Shown in pieces: positions 16,914 to 24,487 of a DNA stretch of 40,308 nt (within the stretch, counting starts at the first letter, position 1; every line of letters starts with the position of its first letter). Below the pieces are notes generated by a model. The model saw only the letters and a list, made by a program, of their open reading frames with translations, was not told the origin of the DNA and searched no databases. The stretch is from assembly GCA_945952465.1 (NCBI GenBank), contig CAMFIB010000005.1:84820-125127 (forward strand), read 5' to 3'. The position numbers and the translations under genes were made by a program. This DNA is from an uncultured Pseudomonadota bacterium (GTDB lineage: Bacteria; Pseudomonadota; Gammaproteobacteria; Burkholderiales; Burkholderiaceae_C).

Positions 16914-18077
16914 ATGAAAATCCACGAGTATCAAGGCAAGGAAATCTTGCGCAAATTCGGCGTGCCCGTGCCGCGCGGCATTGCGGCGTTCACCGTGCAG
17001 GAGGCCGTGGAAGCGGCGCAGAAGCTGGGCGGCCCGGTCTGGGTGGTGAAGGCGCAGATCCACGCCGGCGGCCGTGGCAAGGGCGGCGGCGTGAAGGTGG
17101 CCAAGAGCATCGAGCAGGTGAAAGACCTGGCCGGCCAGATCCTCGGCATGCAGCTCAAGACGCACCAGACCGGCCCCGAAGGCCAAAAGGTGCGCCGCCT
17201 CTACATCGAGGACGGGGCCGACATCCAGAAGGAATACTACGTGTCCGTCGTCACCGACCGCGCCACGCAGAAGGTCGCGTTCATCGCTTCCAGCGAAGGC
17301 GGCATGGACATCGAGGAAGTGGCGCACAGCACGCCCGAGAAGATCATCACCGAGTTCATCGACCCGCTCACCGGCCTGGGTGACGCGCAGGCCAAGAAGA
17401 TCGCCGACGCGATCGGCATCCCGGCCGACTCCACCGCGCAGGCGGTGGACGTGTTCAAGAAGCTCTACACCTGCTACATGGACACCGACGCCTCGCTGGT
17501 GGAAATCAACCCGCTGAACCGCGACGGCAAGGGCAACATCATCGCGCTGGACAGCAAGTTCAACTTCGACAGCAACGCGCTGTTCCGCCACCCCGACATC
17601 GTCGCCCTGCGCGACCTGGACGAGGAAGACGCGGCCGAGGTCGAGGCCTCCAAGTTCGACCTCGCCTACATCAGCCTCGACGGCAACATCGGCTGCCTGG
17701 TGAACGGCGCCGGCCTCGCCATGGCCACCATGGACACCATCAAGCTGTACGGCGCCGAGCCGGCCAACTTCCTCGACGTGGGCGGCGGCGCCACCCCCGA
17801 GAAGGTGACCGAGGCCTTCAAGATCATGCTGAAGAACCCCAAGGTCAAGGCCATCATGGTCAACATCTTCGGTGGCATCATGAAGTGCGACACCATCGCC
17901 ACCGGCGTCATCACCGCCTGCAAGGCCACCAACCTGAACGTGCCGCTGGTCGTGCGCATGAAGGGCACCAACGAGGAACTGGGCAAGAAGATGCTGGCCG
18001 AATCCGGCCTGCCCATCATCAGCGCGGACACCATGGCGGAAGCGGCCGAGAAGGTCGTCGCGGCAGTGAAGGCTTGA
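16914..18077 (+). CDS. sucC: Succinyl-CoA synthetase beta subunit (ADP-forming)
   Basis: 387 residues, full length. The ATP-grasp N-terminus [20 protein letters not shown] is followed by [17 protein letters not shown], the nucleotide-binding region [35 protein letters not shown] (metal ligands), and the C-terminal CoA-ligase domain with [28 protein letters not shown] and [15 protein letters not shown]. With SucD it interconverts succinyl-CoA and succinate with ADP/ATP in the TCA cycle. GAGAGAGG precedes the ATG. sucD follows after ten bases. Confidence 0.97.
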   Translation: MKIHEYQGKEILRKFGVPVPRGIAAFTVQEAVEAAQKLGGPVWVVKAQIHAGGRGKGGGVKVAKSIEQVKDLAGQILGMQLKTHQTGPEGQKVRRLYIEDGADIQKEYYVSVVTDRATQKVAFIASSEGGMDIEEVAHSTPEKIITEFIDPLTGLGDAQAKKIADAIGIPADSTAQAVDVFKKLYTCYMDTDASLVEINPLNRDGKGNIIALDSKFNFDSNALFRHPDIVALRDLDEEDAAEVEASKFDLAYISLDGNIGCLVNGAGLAMATMDTIKLYGAEPANFLDVGGGATPEKVTEAFKIMLKNPKVKAIMVNIFGGIMKCDTIATGVITACKATNLNVPLVVRMKGTNEELGKKMLAESGLPIISADTMAEAAEKVVAAVKA

Positions 18078-18087
18078 GGGATACAAC

Positions 18088-18981
18088 ATGTCGATCTACA
18101 TCAACAAAGACACCAAGGTCATCACCCAGGGCATCACGGGCAAGACCGGCCAGTTCCACACCGAGAAGTGCCAGGAATACGCGAACGGCAAGAACTGCTT
18201 CGTCGCCGGCGTGAACCCGAAGAAGGCCGGCGAAGCCATCTTCAACATCCCGATCTACGCGTCCGTCAAGGAAGCCGCCCAGCAAACCGGCGCCACCGTG
18301 TCGGTGATCTACGTGCCGCCGGCCGGCGCCGCCGCGGCGATCTGGGAAGCGGTCGAGGCCGAGCTGGACCTGGCGATCTGCATCACCGAAGGCATTCCGG
18401 TCAAGGACATGCTGGAAGTGCGCAACAAGATGAAGGCCAAGGAAGCCGCCGGCGGCAAGAAGACGCTGCTGCTCGGCCCCAATTGCCCCGGCCTGATCAC
18501 GCCCGACGAGATCAAGATCGGCATCATGCCCGGCCACATCCACCGCAAGGGCCGCATCGGCGTGGTGTCGCGCTCCGGCACGCTGACCTATGAAGCCGTG
18601 GCCCAGCTCACCGAAATCGGCCTCGGCCAGTCGAGCGCGGTCGGCATCGGCGGCGACCCGATCAACGGCCTGAAGCACATCGACGTGATGAAGGCCTTCA
18701 ACGACGACCCCGAGACCGACGCCGTCATCATGATCGGCGAGATCGGCGGCCCGGACGAGGCCGACGCCGCACGCTGGTGCAAGGCCAACATGAAGAAGCC
18801 GATCGTCGGCTTCATCGCCGGCGTCACCGCGCCCCCCGGCAAGCGCATGGGCCACGCCGGCGCGCTGATCTCCGGCGGCGCCGACACGGCAGACGCCAAG
18901 CTGGCCGTGATGGAGGAGTGTGGCTTCACGGTCACGCGCAACCCGTCCGAAATGGCCAAGCTGCTCAAGAAGCTGATCTGA
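18088..18981 (+). CDS. sucD: Succinyl-CoA synthetase alpha subunit
   Basis: 297 residues. The CoA-binding Rossmann domain opens [20 protein letters not shown] and contains the ATP/CoA loops [19 protein letters not shown] and [10 protein letters not shown]; the second domain has [46 protein letters not shown] and the phosphorylated active-site histidine in [21 protein letters not shown]. It forms the phosphohistidine intermediate and pairs with SucC. GAGGG precedes the ATG. A GC-rich hairpin (19001-19036) follows the stop. Confidence 0.97.
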   Translation: MSIYINKDTKVITQGITGKTGQFHTEKCQEYANGKNCFVAGVNPKKAGEAIFNIPIYASVKEAAQQTGATVSVIYVPPAGAAAAIWEAVEAELDLAICITEGIPVKDMLEVRNKMKAKEAAGGKKTLLLGPNCPGLITPDEIKIGIMPGHIHRKGRIGVVSRSGTLTYEAVAQLTEIGLGQSSAVGIGGDPINGLKHIDVMKAFNDDPETDAVIMIGEIGGPDEADAARWCKANMKKPIVGFIAGVTAPPGKRMGHAGALISGGADTADAKLAVMEECGFTVTRNPSEMAKLLKKLI

Positions 18982-19000
18982 GCCCGGCGCAAGGCCGACT

Positions 19001-19036
19001 GGCCGGCAGGGGCAGCGACCCCGCCGCCAGCCGGCC
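19001..19036 (+). terminator. GC-rich hairpin after sucD
   Basis: GGCCGGC (19001-19007) pairs with GCCGGCC (19030-19036), with an inner GGGG/CCCC stem. There is no T-tract, so it is at best a weak or Rho-assisted terminator, or an mRNA 3' stabiliser. Confidence 0.35.
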
Positions 19037-19112
19037 GGCTGTGCGCGGCTAAACTCGGGCGCACGACGGGCGGCCGCGCCGCCTTTCCCCGACCCCAACC
19101 AGCGGAGCACGG

Positions 19113-19799
19113 ATGGAGCTGCTTTCCAGCACCGATTTCTGGATCGGTCTGATCAAGATCGTCTGGATCAACATCATCCTCTCCGGCGACAACGCCGTCG
19201 TCATCGCGCTGGCCGCCCGCACGCTGCCGCCGGCGCAACAGAAGCGGGCCATCTTCTTCGGCTCCGGCGCGGCGGTCGTGCTGCGCGTGATCCTCACGGT
19301 GGTTGCCGCCCGGCTGCTCCAGCTGTCCTACCTGCAGATCGTCGGCGGCCTGCTGCTGCTGTGGATCGGCGTGCAGCTGCTCGACGGCGACGACGAGGCC
19401 TCCGGCGAAGAGAAGGCCTACGGCAGCCTGCTGGCCGCCATCCAGACCATTCTGGTGGCCGACCTGGTGATGAGCCTGGACAACGTGATCGCGGTGGCCG
19501 CCGCCGCCCACGGCAGCATGGTGCTGCTGGTGCTGGGCCTGGGCATCAGCATCCCGCTGGTGGTGTTCGGCGCCACGCTGATGGTCAAACTGATGGAGCG
19601 CTTCCCCGCCATCGTGACGCTGGGCGCCGCGCTGATCGGCTGGGTGGCCGGCGAAACCATCGTGAGCGACCTCGTCCTGCGCGACGTGGTGGCCGACCGC
19701 CCGGCCCTGCACTACATGGCGGCGGCCATGGGCGCCGCCTTCGTCGTGCTGGCGGGCCTGCTGCTGCGCCGCCGCAGCAGCGCCAACCGGGCGCCATGA
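19113..19799 (+). CDS. TerC family membrane protein (YjbE-like)
   Basis: 228 residues with about seven helices. The two conserved acidic motifs are IILSGDNAVVIALAARTLPP and DLVMSLDNVIAVAAAAHG, both carrying the Asp-Asn pair of the LysE-superfamily metal site. TerC/Alx/MeeF-type proteins export Mn2+ or load it onto exported proteins; this shorter YjbE-like group is not well defined. AGCGGAG precedes the ATG. Its stop overlaps the ATG of the PP2C gene by four bases, so the two are coupled. A second TerC protein of another subgroup lies at 37254-38006. Confidence 0.88.
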   Translation: MELLSSTDFWIGLIKIVWINIILSGDNAVVIALAARTLPPAQQKRAIFFGSGAAVVLRVILTVVAARLLQLSYLQIVGGLLLLWIGVQLLDGDDEASGEEKAYGSLLAAIQTILVADLVMSLDNVIAVAAAAHGSMVLLVLGLGISIPLVVFGATLMVKLMERFPAIVTLGAALIGWVAGETIVSDLVLRDVVADRPALHYMAAAMGAAFVVLAGLLLRRRSSANRAP

Positions 19800-20557
19800 T
19801 CCACCGGTTCGCAAGCCGCACCGACTGCGGCCGGCTGCGGCAGAACAACGAAGACGCGGTGGCGGTGCTGCCGGGCCCCGGGCTCGCCGTGCTGGCCGAC
19901 GGCATGGGCGGCTACAAGGCCGGTGAAGTGGCCAGCGCCATGGCCACCTCGCTCGTCGGCGCCGAACTGTCGCGCTGGGTCGCCGAGGCGCCGCCGCACG
20001 CCAGCGAGGCCGACGCCAGCCGCGCGGTGGTGCTGGCGGTGGAAAACGCCAACCTGGCGATCTGGTCGGCCGGCCAGGTCAACGCCGACTGCAGCGGCAT
20101 GGGCACCACCGTGGTGGTGGCGCTGTTCGGCGAGGGCCGGCTGCTGCTGGCGCACGTGGGTGATTCGCGCGCCTACCGGCTGCGCGACGGCGAACTGGCT
20201 CAGCTCACGCGCGACCATTCGCTGCTGCAGGAGCAGATCGACGCCGGCCTCCTCACGCCTGAAGAAGCCCTCACCGCGCCCAACCGCAACCTCGTCACCC
20301 GCGCGCTGGGCGTGGAGGCGGTGGTCAACGTGGAACTGCACGGCCACGCCATCAGCCCGGGCGACCTGTACCTGCTCTGCTCCGACGGCCTCACCGACAT
20401 GCTGCGCGACGATGAAATCGCGGCGGTGCTGTACGAGGGGCGCGATTTGGCGGAAATGGCCGACTCGCTGATCGAAACCGCCAATCTGCATGGCGGACGC
20501 GATAACATTTCGGTCGTCCTGGTGCGGTCGCAGGATGGCGCCCCCGGCGCCGGTTAG
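19796..20557 (+). CDS. PP2C-type Ser/Thr protein phosphatase
   Basis: 253 residues. All metal-dependent PP2C motifs are present: RTDCGRLRQNNEDAVAVL (motif 1, Asn-Glu-Asp), VLADGMGGYKAGEVAS (metal Asp-Gly), MGTTVVVALF, AHVGDSRAYRLRDGEL, LTRDHSLLQEQIDAG, YLLCSDGLTDMLRDDEI and HGGRDNISVVLV (last metal Asp). It is the bacterial stand-alone (Stp-like) form and should dephosphorylate Ser/Thr/His-phosphorylated proteins in the cytoplasm. No Ser/Thr kinase gene lies in the window. It is translationally coupled to the TerC gene and is followed, 109 bases on, by a CHASE2 adenylyl cyclase. Confidence 0.94.
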   Translation: MIHRFASRTDCGRLRQNNEDAVAVLPGPGLAVLADGMGGYKAGEVASAMATSLVGAELSRWVAEAPPHASEADASRAVVLAVENANLAIWSAGQVNADCSGMGTTVVVALFGEGRLLLAHVGDSRAYRLRDGELAQLTRDHSLLQEQIDAGLLTPEEALTAPNRNLVTRALGVEAVVNVELHGHAISPGDLYLLCSDGLTDMLRDDEIAAVLYEGRDLAEMADSLIETANLHGGRDNISVVLVRSQDGAPGAG

Positions 20558-20666
20558 CCCCCACACGGAAAACAGATACAGCCAGAGCCGGCGCCCGGAA
20601 CTGGCCGCGGGAGAAGCGGGATGCCCAGGTTGCTTGTGACGGCGGTCGGCGCCATCGGGACACGGC

Positions 20667-22967
20667 GTGTTCGGTAGGCGGCGGCTCTTCGGCGCCATGC
20701 GCCCCGGTGGCGGCGTGCTTGGCACGCTGCGCCAGCACTGGGCCCGCATCGGGGTCACGCTCGTGCCGCTGCTGCTGGCGCTGGGGCATGCCACCGGTGT
20801 GCAGCCCATCGACGCGCTGCACCGCCTGGACGACGTGATCTACGACGCCCGGCTGCGCGCCACGGCGCCGCGCACGCTGGACCCGCGCATCGTCATCATC
20901 GACATCGACGAGAAAAGCCTGGCCGAGGTGGGCCGGTGGCCGTGGGGCCGCAACTGGCTGGCCACCATGATCACCGAGCTGATGAACCGCCAGCATGTGG
21001 CGGTGGTCGGCTTCGACGTGGTGTTCGGCGAAGCCGACGAAAGCTCCGGCCTCAAGCAGCTGCGCCAGCTCGCGCAGAGCGACCTGCGCGAGATACCCCG
21101 GTTCGTGGACCAGGTGCAGCGGATGGAGCCCATCCTCGACTACGACGCCGCCTTTGCCCAGGCGCTGCAGAAGCGCCCGGTGGTGCTGGGCTACTACTTC
21201 ACGTCGGACCGCGAGGGCCGCACCAACGGCACGCTGCCGGCCCCGGTGTTCAAGCCCGAAGCGCTGGAGGGGCAGGCGGTCGGCTTCACGCACTGGACGG
21301 GCTTCGGCGCCAACCTCGAGGTGCTGGCCAACGCGGCGCCGCGCGCGGGCTTCTTCAACTCCCTCACCGACCGCGACGGCGTGGTACGGGCCGTGCCGCT
21401 GATCGCGGAGTACAAGGGGCAGTATTACGAATCGCTGGCGCTGGCGGTGTTCCGCACGCTGGTGGGCGGCCCCGCCGTCACGCCGGGTTTCGTGCCGGCG
21501 TCTGACCTGACGGCGGGCCACCGGCCGCTGGAGCGCATCGACCTCACGCAGGCCCCGAGCCGCATCTCGATTCCGGTGGACGAGCGGGTGGCGGTGCTGG
21601 TGCCGTACCGCGGCGCGGGAGGGGCGGGCGGGGAGTCTTTCCGCTACGTGTCGGCGGCCGACCTGCTGGCCGGCCGCCTGCCACCCGACAGCCTGAACGG
21701 CAAGATCGTGCTGGTCGGCACCACCGCGCCGGGCCTGCTGGATTTGCGGGTCACCCCGGTCGGCGAAACCTACCCCGGCGTGGAAACCCACGCCAACGTG
21801 GTCTCGGCGCTGCTCGACAACCGGCTCTTCGTGAAGCCCGACTACGCGGCTGGCTACGAGGTGTTCGTGCTGCTGGTGGCCGGGCTCGTTCTTGCGCTCA
21901 TGCTGCCGCAGCTCACCGCCGCCAGCGCGGTGGCGCTCAGCGTGCTGGTGCTGGGCGCGGTCGTGGGCCTCAACGTGTGGCTGTTCGTGGCCTTTGGACA
22001 GGTGCTGCCGCTGGCCTCGGCCCTGACGATGGCCCTCACCGCCTTCGCGCTGAACATGAGCTACGGCTACTTCGTGGAAAGCCGCTCCAAGCGCGAGCTG
22101 GCCCAGCTCTTCGGCACCTACGTGCCGCCCGAGCTGGTGGACGAAATGCTGCTGCACCCCGACAGCTACAGCATGAAGGCCACCAGCAAGGAATTGACCG
22201 TGATGTTCTGCGACATGCGCGGCTTCACCAAGATGTCGGAGCAGATGGAGCCCACCGAGCTGCAGGCGCTGCTCAACAGCGTGTTCAGCCACCTGACCGA
22301 TCTGATCCGCTCCAACCGCGGCACCATCGACAAATACATGGGCGACTGCGTGATGGCCTTCTGGGGCGCGCCGGTCGACACGCCCGACCACGCCGCGCTG
22401 GCCGTGAAGACCGCGCTGGAAATGGCCGGCTCGGTGCGCCGCATCAACGGTGAGCTGCGCGCGCGCGGGCTGCCGGCGGTGAGCGTGGGCATCGGCATCA
22501 ACACCGGCGTGATGTGCGTGGGTGACATGGGCTCCTACGTGCGGCGCAGCTACACCGTCATTGGCGATGCGGTGAACCTCGGCGCCCGGCTGGAGGGGCT
22601 TTCCAAGACCTACGGCGTCGACACCGTGGTGAGCGACACCACCCGCCGCGCCGCGCCGGGCTTCGTCTGGCAGGAACTCGACAAGGTGCGGGTGATGGGC
22701 AAGGCCCAGGCGGTTTCAGTCTTCGCGCCACTGGCCGATCCAACGGTGGGCGACACTGTTTCTGCGCACGAGATGGCCGCCTGGAGCCGGCTGCTGGCGG
22801 CGTACCGGGCGCAAGACTGGGCCGCCTGCGACGAGGCGCTGGCGGAGTTGCGCGCACACAACCCGAAAAAATACCTGTTGCAGCTCTATGCGGACCGTGT
22901 AGCCTCGCTGCGCGGACTGCCTTTCGATCCCGAATGGGATGGAACCACCACCTTTGACACCAAGTAG
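20667..22967 (+). CDS. CHASE2-domain class III adenylyl cyclase
   Basis: 766 residues from GTG 20667; ATG 20697 is an alternative start and neither has a strong ribosome site. One N-terminal helix (about residues 27-43) leads into a CHASE2 sensor (about 50-400: RLDDVIYDARLRATAP, IVIIDIDEKSLAEVGRWPW, VVGFDVVFGEAD, GFFNSLTDRDGVVRAVPLI, GKIVLVGTTAPGLLDLRVTP, GVETHANVVSALLDNR), three membrane helices (about 390-465), and a catalytic domain: ELTVMFCDMRGFTKMSE (first metal Asp), TIDKYMGDCVMAFWGAP (base-binding Lys, second metal Asp), YTVIGDAVNLGARLEGL (Asp, Asn and Arg of the transition-state site). Lys and Asp at the purine positions indicate ATP, hence cAMP. A cAMP phosphodiesterase gene starts 12 bases downstream. 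Confidence 0.92.
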   Translation: MFGRRRLFGAMRPGGGVLGTLRQHWARIGVTLVPLLLALGHATGVQPIDALHRLDDVIYDARLRATAPRTLDPRIVIIDIDEKSLAEVGRWPWGRNWLATMITELMNRQHVAVVGFDVVFGEADESSGLKQLRQLAQSDLREIPRFVDQVQRMEPILDYDAAFAQALQKRPVVLGYYFTSDREGRTNGTLPAPVFKPEALEGQAVGFTHWTGFGANLEVLANAAPRAGFFNSLTDRDGVVRAVPLIAEYKGQYYESLALAVFRTLVGGPAVTPGFVPASDLTAGHRPLERIDLTQAPSRISIPVDERVAVLVPYRGAGGAGGESFRYVSAADLLAGRLPPDSLNGKIVLVGTTAPGLLDLRVTPVGETYPGVETHANVVSALLDNRLFVKPDYAAGYEVFVLLVAGLVLALMLPQLTAASAVALSVLVLGAVVGLNVWLFVAFGQVLPLASALTMALTAFALNMSYGYFVESRSKRELAQLFGTYVPPELVDEMLLHPDSYSMKATSKELTVMFCDMRGFTKMSEQMEPTELQALLNSVFSHLTDLIRSNRGTIDKYMGDCVMAFWGAPVDTPDHAALAVKTALEMAGSVRRINGELRARGLPAVSVGIGINTGVMCVGDMGSYVRRSYTVIGDAVNLGARLEGLSKTYGVDTVVSDTTRRAAPGFVWQELDKVRVMGKAQAVSVFAPLADPTVGDTVSAHEMAAWSRLLAAYRAQDWAACDEALAELRAHNPKKYLLQLYADRVASLRGLPFDPEWDGTTTFDTK

Positions 22968-22979
22968 CGCTCCACTCCG

Positions 22980-23774
22980 ATGAAACTGCGTGTGCTCGGA
23001 TGCTCAGGCGCGATCGCGCGGGACTGCCGCACCACGGCCTTCCTGCTCGACGGCGACGTGCTGGTTGACGCCGGCACCGGCGTGGGCGACCTCACGCTGG
23101 ACGAGATGGCCGCCATCGACCATGTCTTTCTCACGCACGCCCACCTCGACCACATCGCCGCGCTGCCGCTCATGGTCGACGCGGTGGCCGGCCGGCGCGA
23201 CAGGCCTCTGGCCGTGCACGCGCTGCCCGGCACCATCGCCGCGCTGCAGGCCCATGTCTTCAACGACGTGATCTGGCCCGACTTCACCCGCATTCCCACG
23301 CCCGAGGCGCCGTTCATCCGCTTCGTGCCCGTGGAGGTGGGCGACGTGCTGGCCATTGGCGGCAAGCACATCGAGGTGCTGCCCGCCGTGCACACCGTGC
23401 CGGCGGTGGCCTACGCCGCGTGCGTGCCCGGCGGCCGGCACTGGGTGTTCTCCGGCGACACCGAGCGCAACCCCGGCTTCTGGCGCCGCGTGAACGAGCT
23501 GGACGTGGCCATGCTCGTCATCGAAACCGCCTTCAGCAACCGCGAGCGCGAACTCGCCGAACGCAGCCTGCACCTGTCACCCGAGGTGCTCGCGGCCGAA
23601 CTGGCCTGCATCGTCGCCCGGCAGGCCTACCCCATCTTCATCACTCACACCAAGCCCGCCGAAACCGAATTGATCATGCGCGAAATCGAGCTGCTGGAGC
23701 AGCCCGCGCAGACACCCGCCTACGCGCGGCACGACATCCGCTGGCTGCATGCGGGGCAGGAATTCGACCTGTAA
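22980..23774 (+). CDS. Class II 3',5'-cyclic-nucleotide phosphodiesterase (metallo-beta-lactamase fold)
   Basis: 264 residues. It begins KLRVLGCSGAIARDCRTTAF, then LVDAGTGVGDLTLDEM, the metal motif FLTHAHLDHIAALPL (His-x-His-x-Asp-His), LPAVHTVPAVAY, WVFSGDTERNPGFW (bridging Asp), IETAFSNRERELAERSLHLS and IFITHTKPAE (last His). This order is typical of class II cyclic nucleotide phosphodiesterases of betaproteobacteria rather than RNase Z or glyoxalase II. With the adenylyl cyclase 12 bases upstream it would form a cAMP make-and-break pair; substrate is inferred from family resemblance and context. The type IV pilin gene follows after a regulatory gap of 203 bases. Confidence 0.85.
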   Translation: MKLRVLGCSGAIARDCRTTAFLLDGDVLVDAGTGVGDLTLDEMAAIDHVFLTHAHLDHIAALPLMVDAVAGRRDRPLAVHALPGTIAALQAHVFNDVIWPDFTRIPTPEAPFIRFVPVEVGDVLAIGGKHIEVLPAVHTVPAVAYAACVPGGRHWVFSGDTERNPGFWRRVNELDVAMLVIETAFSNRERELAERSLHLSPEVLAAELACIVARQAYPIFITHTKPAETELIMREIELLEQPAQTPAYARHDIRWLHAGQEFDL

Positions 23775-23792
23775 GCGCCGGCGCGCCATTTG

Positions 23793-23871
23793 TGTCAGGT
23801 AGTAAAAAAGACTGACAAATCGTGACAGTTTCTAACCGCGCGGAAGCTGCGCTGTCTGACATTTTTGTCAG
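23793..23871. promoter_or_regulatory. Cluster of TGTCAG/CTGACA sites, likely PilR activator region
   Basis: TGTC cores occur at 23793-23798 (+), 23812-23817 (-), 23823-23828 (-), 23853-23856 (+), 23856-23861 (-) and 23866-23871 (+). The last two form CTGACA-TTTT-TGTCAG. PilR of Pseudomonas binds repeated (C/G)TGTC elements upstream of the sigma-54 pilA promoter; here the cluster lies about 55-130 bases above the -24 box. Confidence 0.75.
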
Positions 23872-23922
23872 TTTCTGGTCGCTGCGAGGCGTTCCCGGGC
23901 GAAAAAGCGGTGGTTTTTGGCA

Positions 23923-23938
23923 TGGCATGGAAGCTGCG
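23923..23938 (+). promoter_or_regulatory. Sigma-54 promoter of the pilin gene
   Basis: TGGCATGGAAGCTGCG matches TGGCACG-N4-TTGCW at most positions; GG (23924-23925) and GC (23936-23937) are ten bases apart. Start near 23949 gives a leader of about 29 bases, which contains the GAGGAG ribosome site. Confidence 0.78.
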
Positions 23939-23977
23939 ACCCGGTCGAGGTCCAATTTCATAACTGAGGAGTTTCGA

Positions 23978-24481
23978 ATGAAGCGTTCCATGCAAAAGGG
24001 TTTCACCCTGATCGAATTGATGATCGTCGTCGCGATCATCGGCATTCTGGCCGCCGTGGCCCTGCCGGCTTACCAGGACTACACCAAGCGCGCGAAGATG
24101 TCGGAAGTGATTCTGGCCGCGTCGGCTTGCCGCACGACCATCACCGAAATCTACCAGTCGGCCAATTCCAGCGCCAACATTCCTGGAGCCGGCAATTGGG
24201 GCTGTGAAGTCAATCCCGCTTCCGGTGGCGGCAGCAAGTATGTCCAAAAGGTGGATACCGATGCAAATGGCGTGGTGACGGCATATGCCCAAAACATCGA
24301 CGCCGCAAATATCGATACGAAGGCAATTCAGTTGACGCCTTATGTCGACTCCGCTGCGGGCACCCCGATGACCAACGTGCAAGCAGGCAGCGCTGTGGCT
24401 GCTTGGAAGTGTGGTCCCGCATCGACCGCCGGCATTCCCGCGGTTCCGGCGAAGTATCTTCCCGGTTCTTGCCGCGGTTGA
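23978..24481 (+). CDS. pilA: Type IV major pilin (PilA-like)
   Basis: 167 residues; GAGGAG lies 7 bases before the ATG. A short leader MKRSMQKG is followed by the prepilin peptidase site G8|F9 and the type IVa N-methylated helix [20 protein letters not shown] with Glu at mature position 5. The globular part has four cysteines (C51, C76, C145, C165); the last pair would close the C-terminal disulfide loop AWKCGPAST to LPGSCRG. Serine/threonine/alanine-rich stretches ([13 protein letters not shown] and AGSAVAAW) could accept O-glycans, consistent with two OTase-like genes downstream. Expression is probably RpoN/PilR dependent. The codons of the globular part are less GC-rich than neighbouring genes, as is common in variable pilins. 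Confidence 0.95.
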   Translation: MKRSMQKGFTLIELMIVVAIIGILAAVALPAYQDYTKRAKMSEVILAASACRTTITEIYQSANSSANIPGAGNWGCEVNPASGGGSKYVQKVDTDANGVVTAYAQNIDAANIDTKAIQLTPYVDSAAGTPMTNVQAGSAVAAWKCGPASTAGIPAVPAKYLPGSCRG

Positions 24482-24487
24482 TGGCAC

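Noticed and set aside
18982-19112. Manganese (yybP-ykoY) riboswitch upstream of the TerC gene; the same was looked for at 13646-13791 and 38007-38116
   Set aside because: The conserved yybP-ykoY core motifs are not visible in any of the three leaders.
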